64,000 bases of DNA from Trema orientale (taxonomy: Eukaryota > Streptophyta > Magnoliopsida > Rosales > Cannabaceae), in assembly GCA_002914845.1 (NCBI GenBank), contig JXTC01000194.1, positions 335,233 through 399,232 of the forward strand, in the 5' to 3' direction. The position numbers and the translations under genes were made by a program. This document shows positions 12,801 through 24,340 of the stretch, piece by piece (the stretch's first letter is position 1; each line of letters starts with the position of its first letter). Under the pieces are notes generated by a model. It had not been told where the DNA came from. It made no database searches and saw only the letters and a program-made list of their open reading frames with translations.

Positions 12801-13922
12801 CGCTCCTTGTATTAGTATTTAAATAGTTAGAGCAAAAGTCTTTATTCGATAATTAAATGATGAGTAATGATTGGAGGCCAACGATCATCAAAACCACTAC
12901 TAAGTCTACAATCATAAGAGACTGGCCGAAAAAAGATTACTTGTAATCTGTAAATGTCAAAATATTTGAAATAATTAACATTTTCATTTTGACCGTTTAT
13001 TCGGTTTACTCATTATGTTCTGGCTATTATTAATATTGAATTTTAAATTTAAAATTTTATACCATCTTTTGTCAAATAGCAATTTTAACTGAGTTTGTCT
13101 AAATAACATTTAAACATAAATCAAATTTAAAATTTATTTACAACTAATAACTAAATTAACAATTATTTTAAAAAAATTGATAGGTTTTGCATTTTTTAAT
13201 TTAAATTTTTAATACTTGTTAGTTTAGTTATTAATTTTAAGCATAAGTTGTTTTTAAATATAAATCTTTAAAGTTTGAAAGGTTATTTTGATAAATTTAT
13301 CGGTCAAAATAGGTGTTTGATTTAATAGAGTATAGATTTATAAGTTTTAAATATAAAGGTCAATATTCATAATAATCAAAATACAAATTATGAATTAAAC
13401 AAATAATCCAAATACAATAGATAAAAATATAATTATTCCAACATATTTTGATGTTGTAAGTCAATAAGAATATGATTGAATGAATCTATGCAAAGGTTAA
13501 GGTAAACAAATTAGAATTCTCAATAGTTGTTTATTAACAATTGTAACTTTTTTTTTTTGGAAGGAAACAATTGCAATTTCTAAAATCAAAGTAACTACTA
13601 AATCATATAAGAGTTTTTTACATAAATTTATATTTGAATTACGAATTTCTTGAAAGTGATAAAAGTAATTATATTATTTGTAAGAGTGATATGTTTATTA
13701 AACTATGTGTTTTGCTCCAATTAGATGCATCTTAAAAAAAAAGTTGTATTTGAAATCATAAGAATAATAGTATGGTCAATCCATAATTCAAAGTTTGAGG
13801 TGAATCCCAGTCCATTATTCGTATTTTATGGAATAAGTCACCTGGGACCTTTCAAATTAGATATTGAATCTATAAAACATATTACGGTTCGAGAAACTAG
13901 ACAGTAGACTCTGTTGAAGATT
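9900..13922. other. AT-rich intergenic DNA without a recognisable gene
   Basis: No ORF has protein-family character. Visible items are T/A-runs, a short imperfect repeat of GACATTATGGATATTT type at 10960-11000, and a weak foldback at about 12988-13309 with ATTTTGACCG-like ends and complementary inner blocks (AACTAATAACTAAATTAACA against TTGTTAGTTTAGTTATTAA). The foldback could be a decayed non-autonomous element. Confidence 0.45.
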
Positions 13923-14504
13923 TAGAGATGTTAATGCGGGCCGACCCACATTCCAAAAAAAAAGTACGGTACTGGACCGACCCAACCCATATTAATATGT
14001 GGACCTATGCCAGCCCATTACATATAACAGGGTCGGGTTGGGGGCTCAATAATAGGCCTATGGGCCTGGCCCACATTTCTACACCCATATTAGGTCCATA
14101 TTTCGTTATTTTATAAATAATTTTAAATATATTTCTTAATTAAAAATTAAAAAAATCTTAATTAAATATTTTCATTATACGTTTTTAATATTATTTATTT
14201 ATTTATTTTTGTTTATTTTCAATTTATTCAAATTTAAAAAGAATATGAATGAGTTTTAGGTCCATATTTTAGCCCACACAAGTATATATTTAATATTTTA
14301 AAATATAAAACAACAGCGAAATTAGGCCCATATTTGGCTCACTTAGGCTTGACTTACTTAGGCCAACATTTATGCTGTGTTGGACCCCTTAATAAAAGTA
14401 TGGCCTAGCCCACATTTTAGATGAGCCAGGTCTAGACTTGGTACAAAGCCCGTATGAACTTATCAAATGTGGGTCAGGCTGACACGTCCTACTTTAAATC
14501 TCTA
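13923..14504. mobile_element. hAT-like non-autonomous DNA element
   Basis: The ends are TAGAGATG and, on the other strand, TAGAGATT, the end type common in plant hAT elements. They are flanked by an 8-bp target duplication with one mismatch (TGAAGATT at 13915-13922, TAAAGATT at 14505-14512). The interior has GC-richer blocks such as GGGCCGACCCAC and GGGTCGGGTTGGG in an AT-rich core. There is no transposase reading frame. Length is 582 bp. Confidence 0.65.
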
Positions 14505-14715
14505 TAAAGATTCTATTAAAAAAGTAACTTTATTATACTTATTTGAATTGACAATAACGAAACTCAACCCTATTAACCTAACGCTCTTGTATATCAAGAA
14601 GAACATTATAAGCACTTATATTTAATAGGTCTTTAACATCCTTTATTTTATTGAACCCAATTATCTGACACTCTATAGCAGTGTTGTTTTTTAATACTCA
14701 ACCCTTGAATTCTAA

Positions 14716-16963
14716 GGCTATGTTTGGTAAGAGACAAAAAAGAGAGGAAAGAAAAGGTATAAGGGAACATGGGAGAGAAAATGGAAAAATAGATTGTTTA
14801 ATAGGAAGGAAAATAGAGAGAAAGGGAAAATAGAAGAGAAAAAGAGAGGAAAAAAATGAGTTGGGGTCCACAAAAATTTTTCTCTCCAAATTGGAGCGAA
14901 AAAGGGAAGGAAAAAAATTAACTAATGAAAGAATTAAATTTATTAAATTACCCTTGCATACCAATTTTTAAAATCAATATATTGAGAGTAAAATAATCAT
15001 TTTAAACCAATTTTCTTTCCCCTTTACATACTAAATAAATATAAAAGAAAAATATATTTCTTTCTATTTTACACATTTTTTATTTATATTTTTTTTTGTT
15101 GGATTAAAAAACGATTTTCGCAGCGAAAGATTGGCCCAGGAACATTCAAAAATTTTCTCAAAACAATTGACTATATGAGTGTATAGTATTAATTTATAGC
15201 AAATAGGAACACACAAAAAGAATAGATCTAATACCTCTTGTAGCCTATCAGCGGATCCTTGCTTTACTGTCTTCTAAACCACGATCTTCCAATCCAAGCC
15301 TCAAGCACAACTGGATGAACGTGTGGGCGTTGCGTACAATTTCTTAAAACTCACACTTTAGGCACTTGCAATTTTCTCAACACATGAGATTGCAAGAGTT
15401 TTATTCTACAGAGAATAGGAAGACACTCATCTTCTCTCTAGTTTATGGAAGCTCTATATATAATAATATGCGGAGTATCTCCTATCCTTATTCTACTAGG
15501 ATTTCCTTTATATATATATATATCTATTTATTAAACTATTTAATAAATAATTATATTAATTTAATTAACATATATATATCTTTTAAAACAAAAACGTGAA
15601 CTTTGTTTACGTTTCTTTTTTTTTAAAAAAAAAAACGTAAACTTTTATATATATATATATCTATTTAATCTAATTAATTAATATATATATATAAACTAGT
15701 AGATAATTATTTCACTTTCAGTCAGTTTCCCAATTTCTATTTATCTAATTATCTGATAATTAGATATTTTTAAATTTAAAATTTAAACAAATTAGGAAAC
15801 TTACCCCTCTATAAATTTAAATTAATTAATTCAAAATTAATTAATTAATTAATAATAATTATTAATTACATATAGATAAACTATTTATCTAGACAAAGTG
15901 TGTAGTAACAAAAATAATATAATATCCAGTACAGTGTTTGTAAGAGGTGGAATTGGGGACCTATGGACCTGTAATTCAAGCTCCAATAAATTATGACAAT
16001 TAATTAAACTCTTTAATTAATTTGTCTAATTTATTAATTCCAATATTACTCTACTAAAAATCTGGAATTGCACTCTTGAAGTTACAGAATTAATTTACTC
16101 AGAAAACGGCGAGTAGTCTATCGATTTAATCATTACATGTAGTTCAATCCTCCATAGACAATTCATAATTGGAGCTAGGTCATATCCGTTTACCTCTCCA
16201 ATTACATCTTTATCCTTGTGTACTATTGATTCTCTAATGAACAATTAATTTATAAATTGAGTACTCAAACTGTTCAAGTCCTGAATCAATACACAAGGGA
16301 ATCATCTTTCTAGCTTTCTAATGGAAGGAATGGATTCCATATCTGTAAGCTACATTCCCAGCTACTCATCTCATCATGCTCCCAAGATACAAGTATTTCG
16401 ATCTGTTTAAAAAATAAATCTTTAACAAGTATGTCAAAGAACATAATGTTATAAATAGGAGTCTATAACTACTCAGGATTAAGATTGATTTACATATGAT
16501 CATCTATTGACATTATTTGAACTCTCAATAGTTAACGGAATTTATGTGAGATTCAAATCATGTCTGGTCCAGTCCTATATAATCGAATTATATAAAGTAC
16601 CTCCATTGTGATGTCAACACATCAATAGTCCAGATAAGACTATTACATTCTCAATGTTAATGGACCGTACTAATAATATTTAATTAAAGATCCCAAACTT
16701 TAATTAATTATTATGGACTATATTTAGTTTATTATCCATAAATTTAATCCTCATGTATATAACACTTATATACTAAATTTGTGGTCACATAAATAAATTA
16801 GGAATTTTCTGATATTTAAAGACATACCAATTATGCACAAATTCAAATAGAAAAATGTCATTTTATTAATTCAGTAAATATCTAAAATATACATGCTTTT
16901 AGGGCATAAACCCTAACATTTTTTCCTTCCCTCCTTTTTTTTTTTCTCCTACCTAATGTTGCC
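14716..16963. mobile_element. Tourist/Harbinger-like MITE, split by a solo LTR
   Basis: The left end is GGCTATGTTTGGTAAGAG just after TAA; the right end reads ACCTAATGTTGCC, whose reverse complement is GGCAACATTAGGT. Removing the LTR at 15097-16918 and its target duplication leaves about 420 bp of purine-rich sequence, matching the related uninterrupted copy at 40093-40522 in length and layout. The interior starts with the same GAGAGGAAAGAAAAG-type run. No coding capacity. Confidence 0.65.
15097..16918. mobile_element. Solo LTR, probably Ty1/copia type
   Basis: A 1,822-bp segment begins TGTTGG and ends CCTAACA, giving the short inverted TG...CA ends of an LTR. It is flanked by T-runs consistent with a 5-bp TTTTT target duplication. 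There are no internal coding domains, primer-binding site or second LTR, so it is the relic left by LTR-LTR recombination. It sits inside a Tourist-like MITE and is therefore younger than that MITE. Family assignment is inferred from end motifs and general resemblance. Confidence 0.65.
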
Positions 16964-17940
16964 TTAGAGCTTACTTAAGAAATTTCTTTTTGTTTTGTTT
17001 TTGGGCATTATCACTTTTTGACCTTGTTGTAAAGCCAATTATGAAAATATATGACAAATTATAGCTTATAAATTATCCCCAGGTTCACACAATCTAATAA
17101 AAATTCAACCTGGTTGAAAATTTTCGACCACCATTGAATAAAGCTCTATTATAGTAGAATTGTTTCAATCATGGTTGGAAAAATCCGATTTGAGTTTATC
17201 ATTTAAAATCGAAAAAGTGAGATTTAATGACGACAATTCACCTTTTTTGACTCTGATTATTATGAAAGAAGTTTGAAGTAATCATGATTCATATGGAAGA
17301 AAATTTGTGTATATTAATTGATGTATTAAAATAAAATTAGATATATGCCGTGAAGTTAATTTTAATAAAATTTGTCAATGACACACATTTATCACTATGA
17401 GACCATTAAAAGGTGTAATAAAAAACCCCTTCTATTTTTAAAAGTTAAATAAACGGTAAAAGATATACTCAACGTATTGTTTGAGGAAATCAAGAAAAGG
17501 AAAAAAAAAGTTTCCCGACAAAAACAAAGCCTAAATAAAAGGGCTTAACTGTAAAAGAAATTGTATATCATAGGCCAAAAGGTAGAACATGATATAATTT
17601 TCACCCCAATATTCCAATATATAGAATAGGATAATTCACCCCAATATTTCAATATATCAAATAGGGTTAATTGAAAAAAAAATTAAAGTATGTCTTTTTT
17701 GCAATTTTAACTCTATTTTTTGACATGTGTAAAATTATACCTTTATATCTTTTGAAATTTTTTACAAATTTATATCTCTATCTCAATATTTTTTATTTAT
17801 TTATGCTGACTGTTTTAAGTTATTTTTAATAGATTTTAACAGTTTGTTAGCAGAAATAAAATATCCATAATTTAGATTTTGTGTTTAGTGTGAATTTTTC
17901 TGGTCAATTTGGACACTAAGATGAAGGTTAGATAGTTGTA
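16964..17940. other. AT-rich intergenic DNA
   Basis: No gene seen. A short imperfect direct repeat (TTCACCCCAATATTCCAATATA and its variant, about 39-bp spacing) lies at 17599-17665. Confidence 0.4.
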
Positions 17941-18777
17941 AAAATTTTAAGAGGAAATTATCACTAAAATACTCTATTTTAAAAAACTGTGAAAAAAGAC
18001 CTTGTGTTTTTGGAAATTCAAAATAAGTACTTTCTATTTAACGAAAATTATCACTAAAATACCCTATATTTTAAAAAAGTATGAAAAAAAACGTTGTATT
18101 ATTAAAAATTTAAAATAAATACATTCTATTTGAATTATCATATCATTTGCTACATTTCATTAGTCAAAGGCTTCAAAACAATTAGTAAAATTAACATTTT
18201 ACCTATATAATATTATTTTAAGAAATACATCACACTTGAAAATGATGGGAGAGAAATACATATGGTCTAAAACCTCTTTAAAAAGAAAAAAAAACTATTC
18301 TCTCTATTGTTGTGGCACAAATCTAGAAAAGAAAAGAGAAATATAAAATTTTTAAAAATTTTGAAAGTGACAAAAATTTCTAAAATTTTAGATTTTTTTT
18401 CTTTTTTAGACTTGTGCTGCAATTATGGAGGAAAGAGTGTTTTTTTTTTTTAGACCATATGTCTTCTCTATTCATTTATTTCAAGTGTGGTGTGTGCCTT
18501 AAATTAATAAAGAGTAAAATGTTAATTTTATTAAATTTTTTGGAGTCTTTGATTGGTCATAGATAGTAAATGATATAATAATTCAGATAAAATATATTTA
18601 TTTTGAATTTTCAATAATATAAGAATTTTTTTTCACACTTTTTTAAAATAGATGGTATTTTAGTTATAATTTTTCTTAAATAAAAGATACTTATTTTGAA
18701 TTTTTAAAAATATGAAATTTTTTTTTCATATTTTTTCAAAACAGAGAATATTTTAGTGATAATTTTTCAAATTTTAA
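17941..18777. repeat. Long foldback (inverted repeat) element upstream of V-ATPase E
   Basis: The left half is matched in reverse complement by the right half almost throughout, centred near 18365. Paired blocks include AAATTATCACTAAAAT (17956) with ATTTTAGTGATAATTT (about 18752), CATTAGTCAAAG with CTTTGATTGGTCAT, ACACTTGAAA with TTTCAAGTGT, and ATATGGTCTAAAA with TTTAGACCATATG. Each arm also carries an internal imperfect tandem repeat. The arms are about 400 bp with almost no loop. There is no coding capacity. It is probably a foldback or MITE-type element and could be transcribed as a long hairpin. Confidence 0.7.
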
Positions 18778-18896
18778 TGCGGGTACTCTTTTTTTTTTTT
18801 TTTTTTTATCAAATATATAGTAGTTTTCCTGAAAAAAAAAAAAACAAAATAAATAAGGCAAAAAAGTCTCGTGCTCTCGCATACGGACTGGAAGCA

Positions 18897-18904
18897 TTTA
18901 TAAG
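18897..18904 (+). promoter_or_regulatory. Probable TATA box of the V-ATPase E gene
   Basis: TTTATAAG lies about 140 bp upstream of the start codon, followed by a pyrimidine-rich stretch (CCCCTCCCTCCTCCCC) typical of plant core promoters. The transcription start is expected near 18930. Confidence 0.55.
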
Positions 18905-19038
18905 CCCCTCCCTCCTCCCCTGTAATTTTCTGTCCCAAATAATAATCGTTTCGTGGTTGAGGAAGTTTCGGTCTCAGTCCATAGACTCTCTCTTACACTC
19001 CTCCGATCTTCCCCGATTCGAATCCATCATCGGCCAAA

Positions 19039-21950
19039 ATGAACGACGCAGATGTCTCCAAGCAGATCCAGCAGATGGTCAGGTTCATCCGCCAAGAAGC
19101 CGAGGAGAAGGCCAACGAGATCTATGTCTCGGCCGAAGAGGTACGACAACCACTCTTCTCTTTCGAAATTTCTCGAATCGGTTTTCGCTTTCTAGAGTTT
19201 GAGAGCTTTGAATTTGATTTTCTTTGATTTGCACACACACACACACACATATATATATATGTATTGTGTAATTGTATATGTATTTGTGCGATTTTGTGGA
19301 TTTTCATGGAGGTTTTGGGGTTAATTTCATGGCTTTTGTGTATCAGGAGTTCAACATTGAGAAATTGCAGTTAGTTGAGGCGGAGAAGAAGAAGATCAGG
19401 CAAGAGTATGAGCGGAAGGAGAAGCAAGTCGAGGTTCGAAAGAAGATGTGAGATTTTTACTCCATTTTCATTTTCATTTCCAAAATTTTAGGTCGAAATG
19501 GTTCCGAATTGAGTTGTGAGAATTAGGTTTCAGATCAGTGTGAAAGATCTGACTGGATTGTAATTTGTAAATGAATCAGAGAGTTATCTTCTTGTTGAAT
19601 TTTACTTTGGATTATAATAGGATTAGCTTGTAGATTTTGAAATTTCAGTTACTTAGTAGTGGAATAATTCAGATTCAGAAACAGTAAAATGGAAATTTGG
19701 ATTTTTGGAGAATGGTTTATTATTTTGATGGTTGTTCTTACTTCTGTTAGTAGATTGAAAGTGGCGTAAGTGAACCTCGAATGAGATTGAGGTGTTTTTT
19801 GATCAGATGGACCTTCTCAAGAGTCGCCCCGAGTTATCTTACCGCCGTTGCTATACTTTTTTTCTTTTCTCTTTTTCAATGCATTAACAATTATTTGTGC
19901 TGCATAGTCCAATCTTTTTGCGAGCCATTATCCATGTTGGTGATTGCAGTAGCGATTTATTTAGTTATTTATTTGTTTATTTTTTTAATTTTAAATGGGG
20001 AGACTGGAGAATTGACAGTAATATTGTTGTTGTGAATTATAGGTAGAAGCTGGGGAAAGTGGTTTTTGAGGGAAACTCTATCCATTTGACAGTAATATTG
20101 TTGTTGTGAATTATAGGTAGAAGTTGGGGAAAGTGGTTTTTGAGGGAAACTCTATCCATTTGACAGTAATATTGTTGTTGTGAATTATAGGTGGAAGTTG
20201 GGGAAAGTGGTTTTTGAGGGAAACTCTATTCATTCCTTACTTGTTTGATATTAAAGCTGTGTTCTATATTTGAGCAATTGATGCACAAGTTAACTAGTGT
20301 TCAAACTCCGGTGTAGTTCAATTTGTTTGGGGAAGATGGGCTTGTTTGGGCTAGTCTTTGCCTCTTCTCGTTTTATCATACAAACTGTGTAGATGTGGAG
20401 AAATAATCGATTTTTTTTTTATTGATCTGATGCAGTGAGTACTCTATGCAACTCAATGCTTCTAGAATCAAGGTTCTTCAAGCTCAAGATGATGTGGTCA
20501 ATTCCATGAAGGATGTAGCATCGAAGGAGCTTCTGAATGTGAGCCGAGATCACCATGTCTATAGAAAGCTTCTGAAAGATCTCATTGTCCAGGTCAATAT
20601 GGCTCATTTTTAATTGGCTTTGCTTCCTTTATAGATACGAGTCTTTCTATCATTTATATCTAGATGGAGCTTAAAACACAAATTTTTAATGAGTTGTAAT
20701 GATTATGGGAATTTAGAGTACTCTTAGCATTTCCTAGTACTAATTACTAAAACGTTCTGATTTTCCATTTCAGAGTTTGCTCAGGTTAAAGGAGCCTGCT
20801 GTCTTGTTGCGTTGTCGTGAAGCTGACCTCAATCTGGTTGAGTCTGTGCTGGAATCAGCTGCAGAGGAATATGCAAATAAGGCAAAAGTTAGTCCACCAG
20901 AGATTATAGTTGATAATCAAGTCTATCTTCCACCTGCTCCTTCTCATCATCATGCCCATGGTCTTTTCTGGTACTTATCTATTTATTTATTTGTTTAATA
21001 TATATATATATTTTTTGTAGTTTAAAACTAGGTTTTAAATTCTCTTAAAAAAACAACGATTTTCTGTTCTTAGTTATGTGGCGGCCATCTCACGAGAACA
21101 AGATTCAATTTGTATCTTGCTATTTATTGCTTATCTTTCTAAACAGTTTTTTGTTGAGTTAAAAGAATGTCAGAAGTACACCCTGGTGATGATTGTTTCG
21201 TTGGTATGTGCAGTTCTGGAGGTGTGGTGTTGGCTTCTCGAGATGGGAAAATTGTGTGTGAGAACACCCTTGATGCAAGATTGGACGTTGTATTCCGTAA
21301 AAAGCTTCCAGAGGTAATTTTATTATTATAAGAAAACATATATATCTTCTGCATTCCTGTTTTAGTAAGTAGTAAACTGCAGTTTTTGCTTATAAACTGG
21401 TGATAGTTGGTGGCAAATATAAGGTTGTTTTGTTTAATTCTTGTAGAAACAAAATCCTTTGATAGTCAATAATTCTGATTATCCAAATCAAGAAGGGGAG
21501 AATTAGATTTTTTTTTTTTTTTGGGGGGGGGGGGAGAGAGAGAAAGTAGAAGTCTGAACAACTAAAATTAAATGACTTGGTGAAGTGATCGATGTCCATT
21601 AGCTATTAATTCTCATCGCCATGGGTGAACTTTAATGCTTAGATATGATGTATCACGTATGCTTAGTTAGTAACTACTGACAACTTAGAGTCGGGCATTT
21701 CTATTCGAAATCAAGCTCTAAGCTTAATAGTGATTATATTTATTGTAAACTTAATCCAAACCACACTCTTGGTAGCTTAGAAAAAGCAAGCTTTGAGTAA
21801 TTGTGATTCTATGTACCATCCTCTGTAACTTAATCGAAATAACACTTTTGGTTGCTTAGAAAGGCTTATTTCTTTCACTTTAAACCAAGCTAAGTCTTGT
21901 ACTTTCTATTGTAGATCCGCAAGCGGCTCTTCGGTCAGGTTGCTGCATAA
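19039..21950 (+). CDS. VHA-E: V-type proton ATPase subunit E
   Basis: Six exons: 19039-19140, 19347-19447, 20436-20592, 20774-20970, 21214-21313 and 21915-21950. All junctions are GT-AG and close in frame to 230 aa, the usual length of plant subunit E. The N-terminal half (MNDADVSKQIQQMVRFIRQE onward) is a long charged helix that pairs with subunit G in the peripheral stalk. The C-terminal globular part contains SGGVVLASRDGKIVCENTLD and the near-invariant end RKRLFGQVAA. The protein belongs to the V1 sector on the cytosolic face of vacuole, Golgi and TGN membranes, linking the catalytic head to the membrane domain during ATP-driven proton pumping. Nothing looks damaged. Intron 1 has a CA/TA microsatellite and intron 2 a triplicated 74-bp unit. 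Confidence 0.95.
19231..19262. repeat. (CA)n(TA)n microsatellite in V-ATPase E intron 1
   Basis: A compound dinucleotide tract, CACACA repeats followed by TATATA repeats, about 90 nt after the exon 1 donor. Confidence 0.85.
20012..20233. repeat. Three tandem copies of a 74-bp unit in V-ATPase E intron 2
   Basis: The unit starts TTGACAGTAATATTGTTG and ends GGGAAACTCTATCCAT. Copies begin at about 20012, 20086 and 20160, differing at only a few bases, so the expansion is recent. Each copy contains GAATTATAG followed by G, a potential cryptic splice acceptor, upstream of the real acceptor at 20435. Confidence 0.9.
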
Positions 21951-22156
21951 TGAGGTGGATTGTGTTTGCTTGTCGATCGAAGATTATTTAAGATCTAAAA
22001 CTTGGTCATGGACCATGCGGTGTATTTTCAAATTGCTTGCCTGTGTTATTCCGATTTTCTTGCTGACTCCGAGTAACTTATTTGTCAAGTAGCTGTATGT
22101 TGGTTTGGTTCTCATATCGTCTGTGCGTTATACTCATTCTTAGTACTCATGATATA

Positions 22157-22162
22157 AATAAA
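22157..22162 (+). terminator. Likely poly(A) signal of V-ATPase E
   Basis: AATAAA lies 207 bp after the stop codon, in a region with no other coding signal. Confidence 0.45.
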
Positions 22163-22199
22163 AGTTGCCAGCTTGAGAAGTAGCATTTTGTTGAACATG

Positions 22200-22907
22200 G
22201 TTCCAATTGATTTTGAATGAGTTGTTAGTGGCATGCTATCAAAACATAAAGAGCAGCATGTGGTTTCTTAAAATTTTGACGGAGTTCTGCTAGTCTGGTA
22301 CCATGCAATGACCTTGGGCCCTTAAAATAACTTCTGTTTTTGGTGATTGTGCGCTGTGCATGTTTTTTGCCCACATTATACATCCATAAGTGGAAGATTT
22401 TGCCTTTGGTGCTCCCTGAGAGAGCGCTTGTTCTCCACATGTTATTGACAGACATGAATCATGATCGCTGCTACAATCAGACACGAATCACGATCGCTGC
22501 TACAATATTTTCACTTCGACTGCCTGCGGTGATGATGCAGTTTTAATGCTATTCGCTTAGGGGAGTCAAGGTTTCTCCTATGGTTCCAGGGAATTGATTA
22601 ATGTGAACAGCTTGGGGTATCCGGGGAAGGACCGTGAGAGGCAATTATTCTTTTTTAATTTCTTTTTTCGCTGCATTTTTTTTTTCCCTCTAGCAAACTC
22701 TTGTACCAGAGGGAGACACTTGCGACAAATGATCATTTTTTTTATCTTTGAGCGAGCTACAAATGATCATTAAATGTCTAAGTTCCGCAATTATGCTTGG
22801 GAGAACTTTGAGCTAATACACGGTGTTGAGTTAAAAAAAAAAAAAGGAAATCACACAACATAATTTCACCTATACCAATTTTAAAGCATAGGAGTTTATT
22901 AGTTTAA
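22200..22907. other. Downstream intergenic DNA, no gene recognised
   Basis: This stretch is less AT-rich than its surroundings but shows no recognisable protein. A 29-bp unit with ATCATGATCGCTGCTACAAT is tandemly repeated once at 22456-22510. It could be an extended 3' UTR or a non-coding transcript; nothing proves either. Confidence 0.35.
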
Positions 22908-23377
22908 TGGCATGTTTACTAAAGAGTAATGGAAATGATATGTGGGGTAATGATTCCCATACAAAGGTTTACTAAAATATGGGAAAGGGGGAAATATGTG
23001 GGGGCCACACAAATTTAGGAGAAAAGAATGGGAATACTTCCCCCACCAACACCCTAAGGAGTCTGATTACCTGTAAACACTCTTTTTCTCTTTTTTAATT
23101 ATTAAAATTATAAAATACAATTTTACCCCAAAAAATCTATCTACTTTAAATCCTACATGTATTTAAAAGGATAATTTAGTAAATATAACACATTCCCATT
23201 ACTTTTCTTAGGTTAAGTAAACAAATGAATAGTATTCATTAGAATACGATTCTCATTCTCATTAGTTTTAAGTAAACAACATACTACAAATAATGATTCC
23301 CATACTCTTCTATTTTATTCCTATTCATTTCCCCTTTTATTTATTCCGATTACGATTACAGCGAAATAAACGTGCCA
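22908..23377. mobile_element. Harbinger-like MITE
   Basis: The left end TGGCATGTTTACT and the right end AAATAAACGTGCCA are inverted repeats with few mismatches. TAA flanks both sides (22905-22907 and 23378-23380), the usual 3-bp target duplication of PIF/Harbinger elements. Length is 470 bp with no coding capacity. Confidence 0.65.
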
Positions 23378-24168
23378 TAAGTTCAACCCATTCAAGATTA
23401 TAAGAATAATATCTTAGTTATAATTATTTGGTACAAAAGAACACTTTTTGATTCCAATTATAGTGACGTCAATTTACTCGTGTAACTTGAGAGAAATTTA
23501 AGTGATTTTAGATTGTTGTACTCAATTGAATTAATTGAGTTACCCATTAAGGGATCAAGCCACTGATAGTTCTAATAATTTTGAACTGAAATATGGAAAA
23601 TTCCGGTGAATGATCATGTAGAGGAATTTATAGCAATATTTTAGAATTTATGAAATTCCGGTTGATAACTATGTAGCGGGAATTGACAGAATTTTAAGAG
23701 TTGGCGAATTCCTAGGTAAATGACCTTTTGTGGAATTCTAGGAGTTGTAATTAGATTTGAAATTAAATAACTTTCTTAGGATTTTGGGAAAATTTGATTT
23801 AATTTAGGAATCGTGATTGCACTTAGTTTTCTTATGACTAAGTTACTTACATATCTTTTTAGAGGAATCAAGTCAACGTAGTTTCATGAATTATGTATTT
23901 GGGAGTTAAGACTCTTTTATTCTCACTCGGATAATTTGGAGAATTTTGAATGAAAATTCTGTTTTTTTTTTTTTTGTAGAATTATGAAATATAATTCAAA
24001 TGTACTTTGAGACTTTGTGTCTATGTAAGTTGAGATTTGAACTCCACAGACTTAAAATTCCATCCAAGAAATTTTTCTCAAATTTCTTGCTAGACAAAAA
24101 TATATAGATTCATGAAAGATTTGGAGTCTTGACTTTTGTCATTTCATATTTTGTCACTTTTTATTTTA
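23378..24168. other. Unclassified degenerate repeat-like DNA
   Basis: No gene seen. Related sub-blocks recur, for example AATTCCGGTGAATGATCATG and AATTCCGGTTGATAACTATG at about 23600-23670, suggesting an old repetitive element too decayed to name. Confidence 0.3.
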
Positions 24169-24340
24169 GGGCGCGTCTACAGTAGGGGCGCCCCTACGTA
24201 GGGCCCTGTCTATTCACCGTTGGATGGGAATCTGTATATAAATAGATTCTCCACAGATTCCCGTTATTCCCCACAGATTCCCATCCAACGGTAATTAAGG
24301 CATGACCCTACGTAGGGACGCCCCTACCGTAGCCATCCCC
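24169..24340. mobile_element. Small hairpin (foldback) element with GC-rich palindromic ends
   Basis: Two arms of about 65 bp are inverted copies: the left arm ends CCGTTGGATGGGAATCTGT and the right arm begins with its complement ACAGATTCCCATCCAACGG. The left arm contains the perfect 16-bp palindrome GTAGGGGCGCCCCTAC followed by GTAGGG. The loop is about 40 bp. The high GC content stands out from the flanks. It is likely a miniature inverted-repeat element, but its superfamily is not clear because no clean target duplication was found. Confidence 0.65.

Noticed and set aside
22340-22546. 68-codon plus-strand reading frame after V-ATPase E
   Set aside because: No family match, contains a 29-bp tandem repeat, and no splice-supported partner exon was found.
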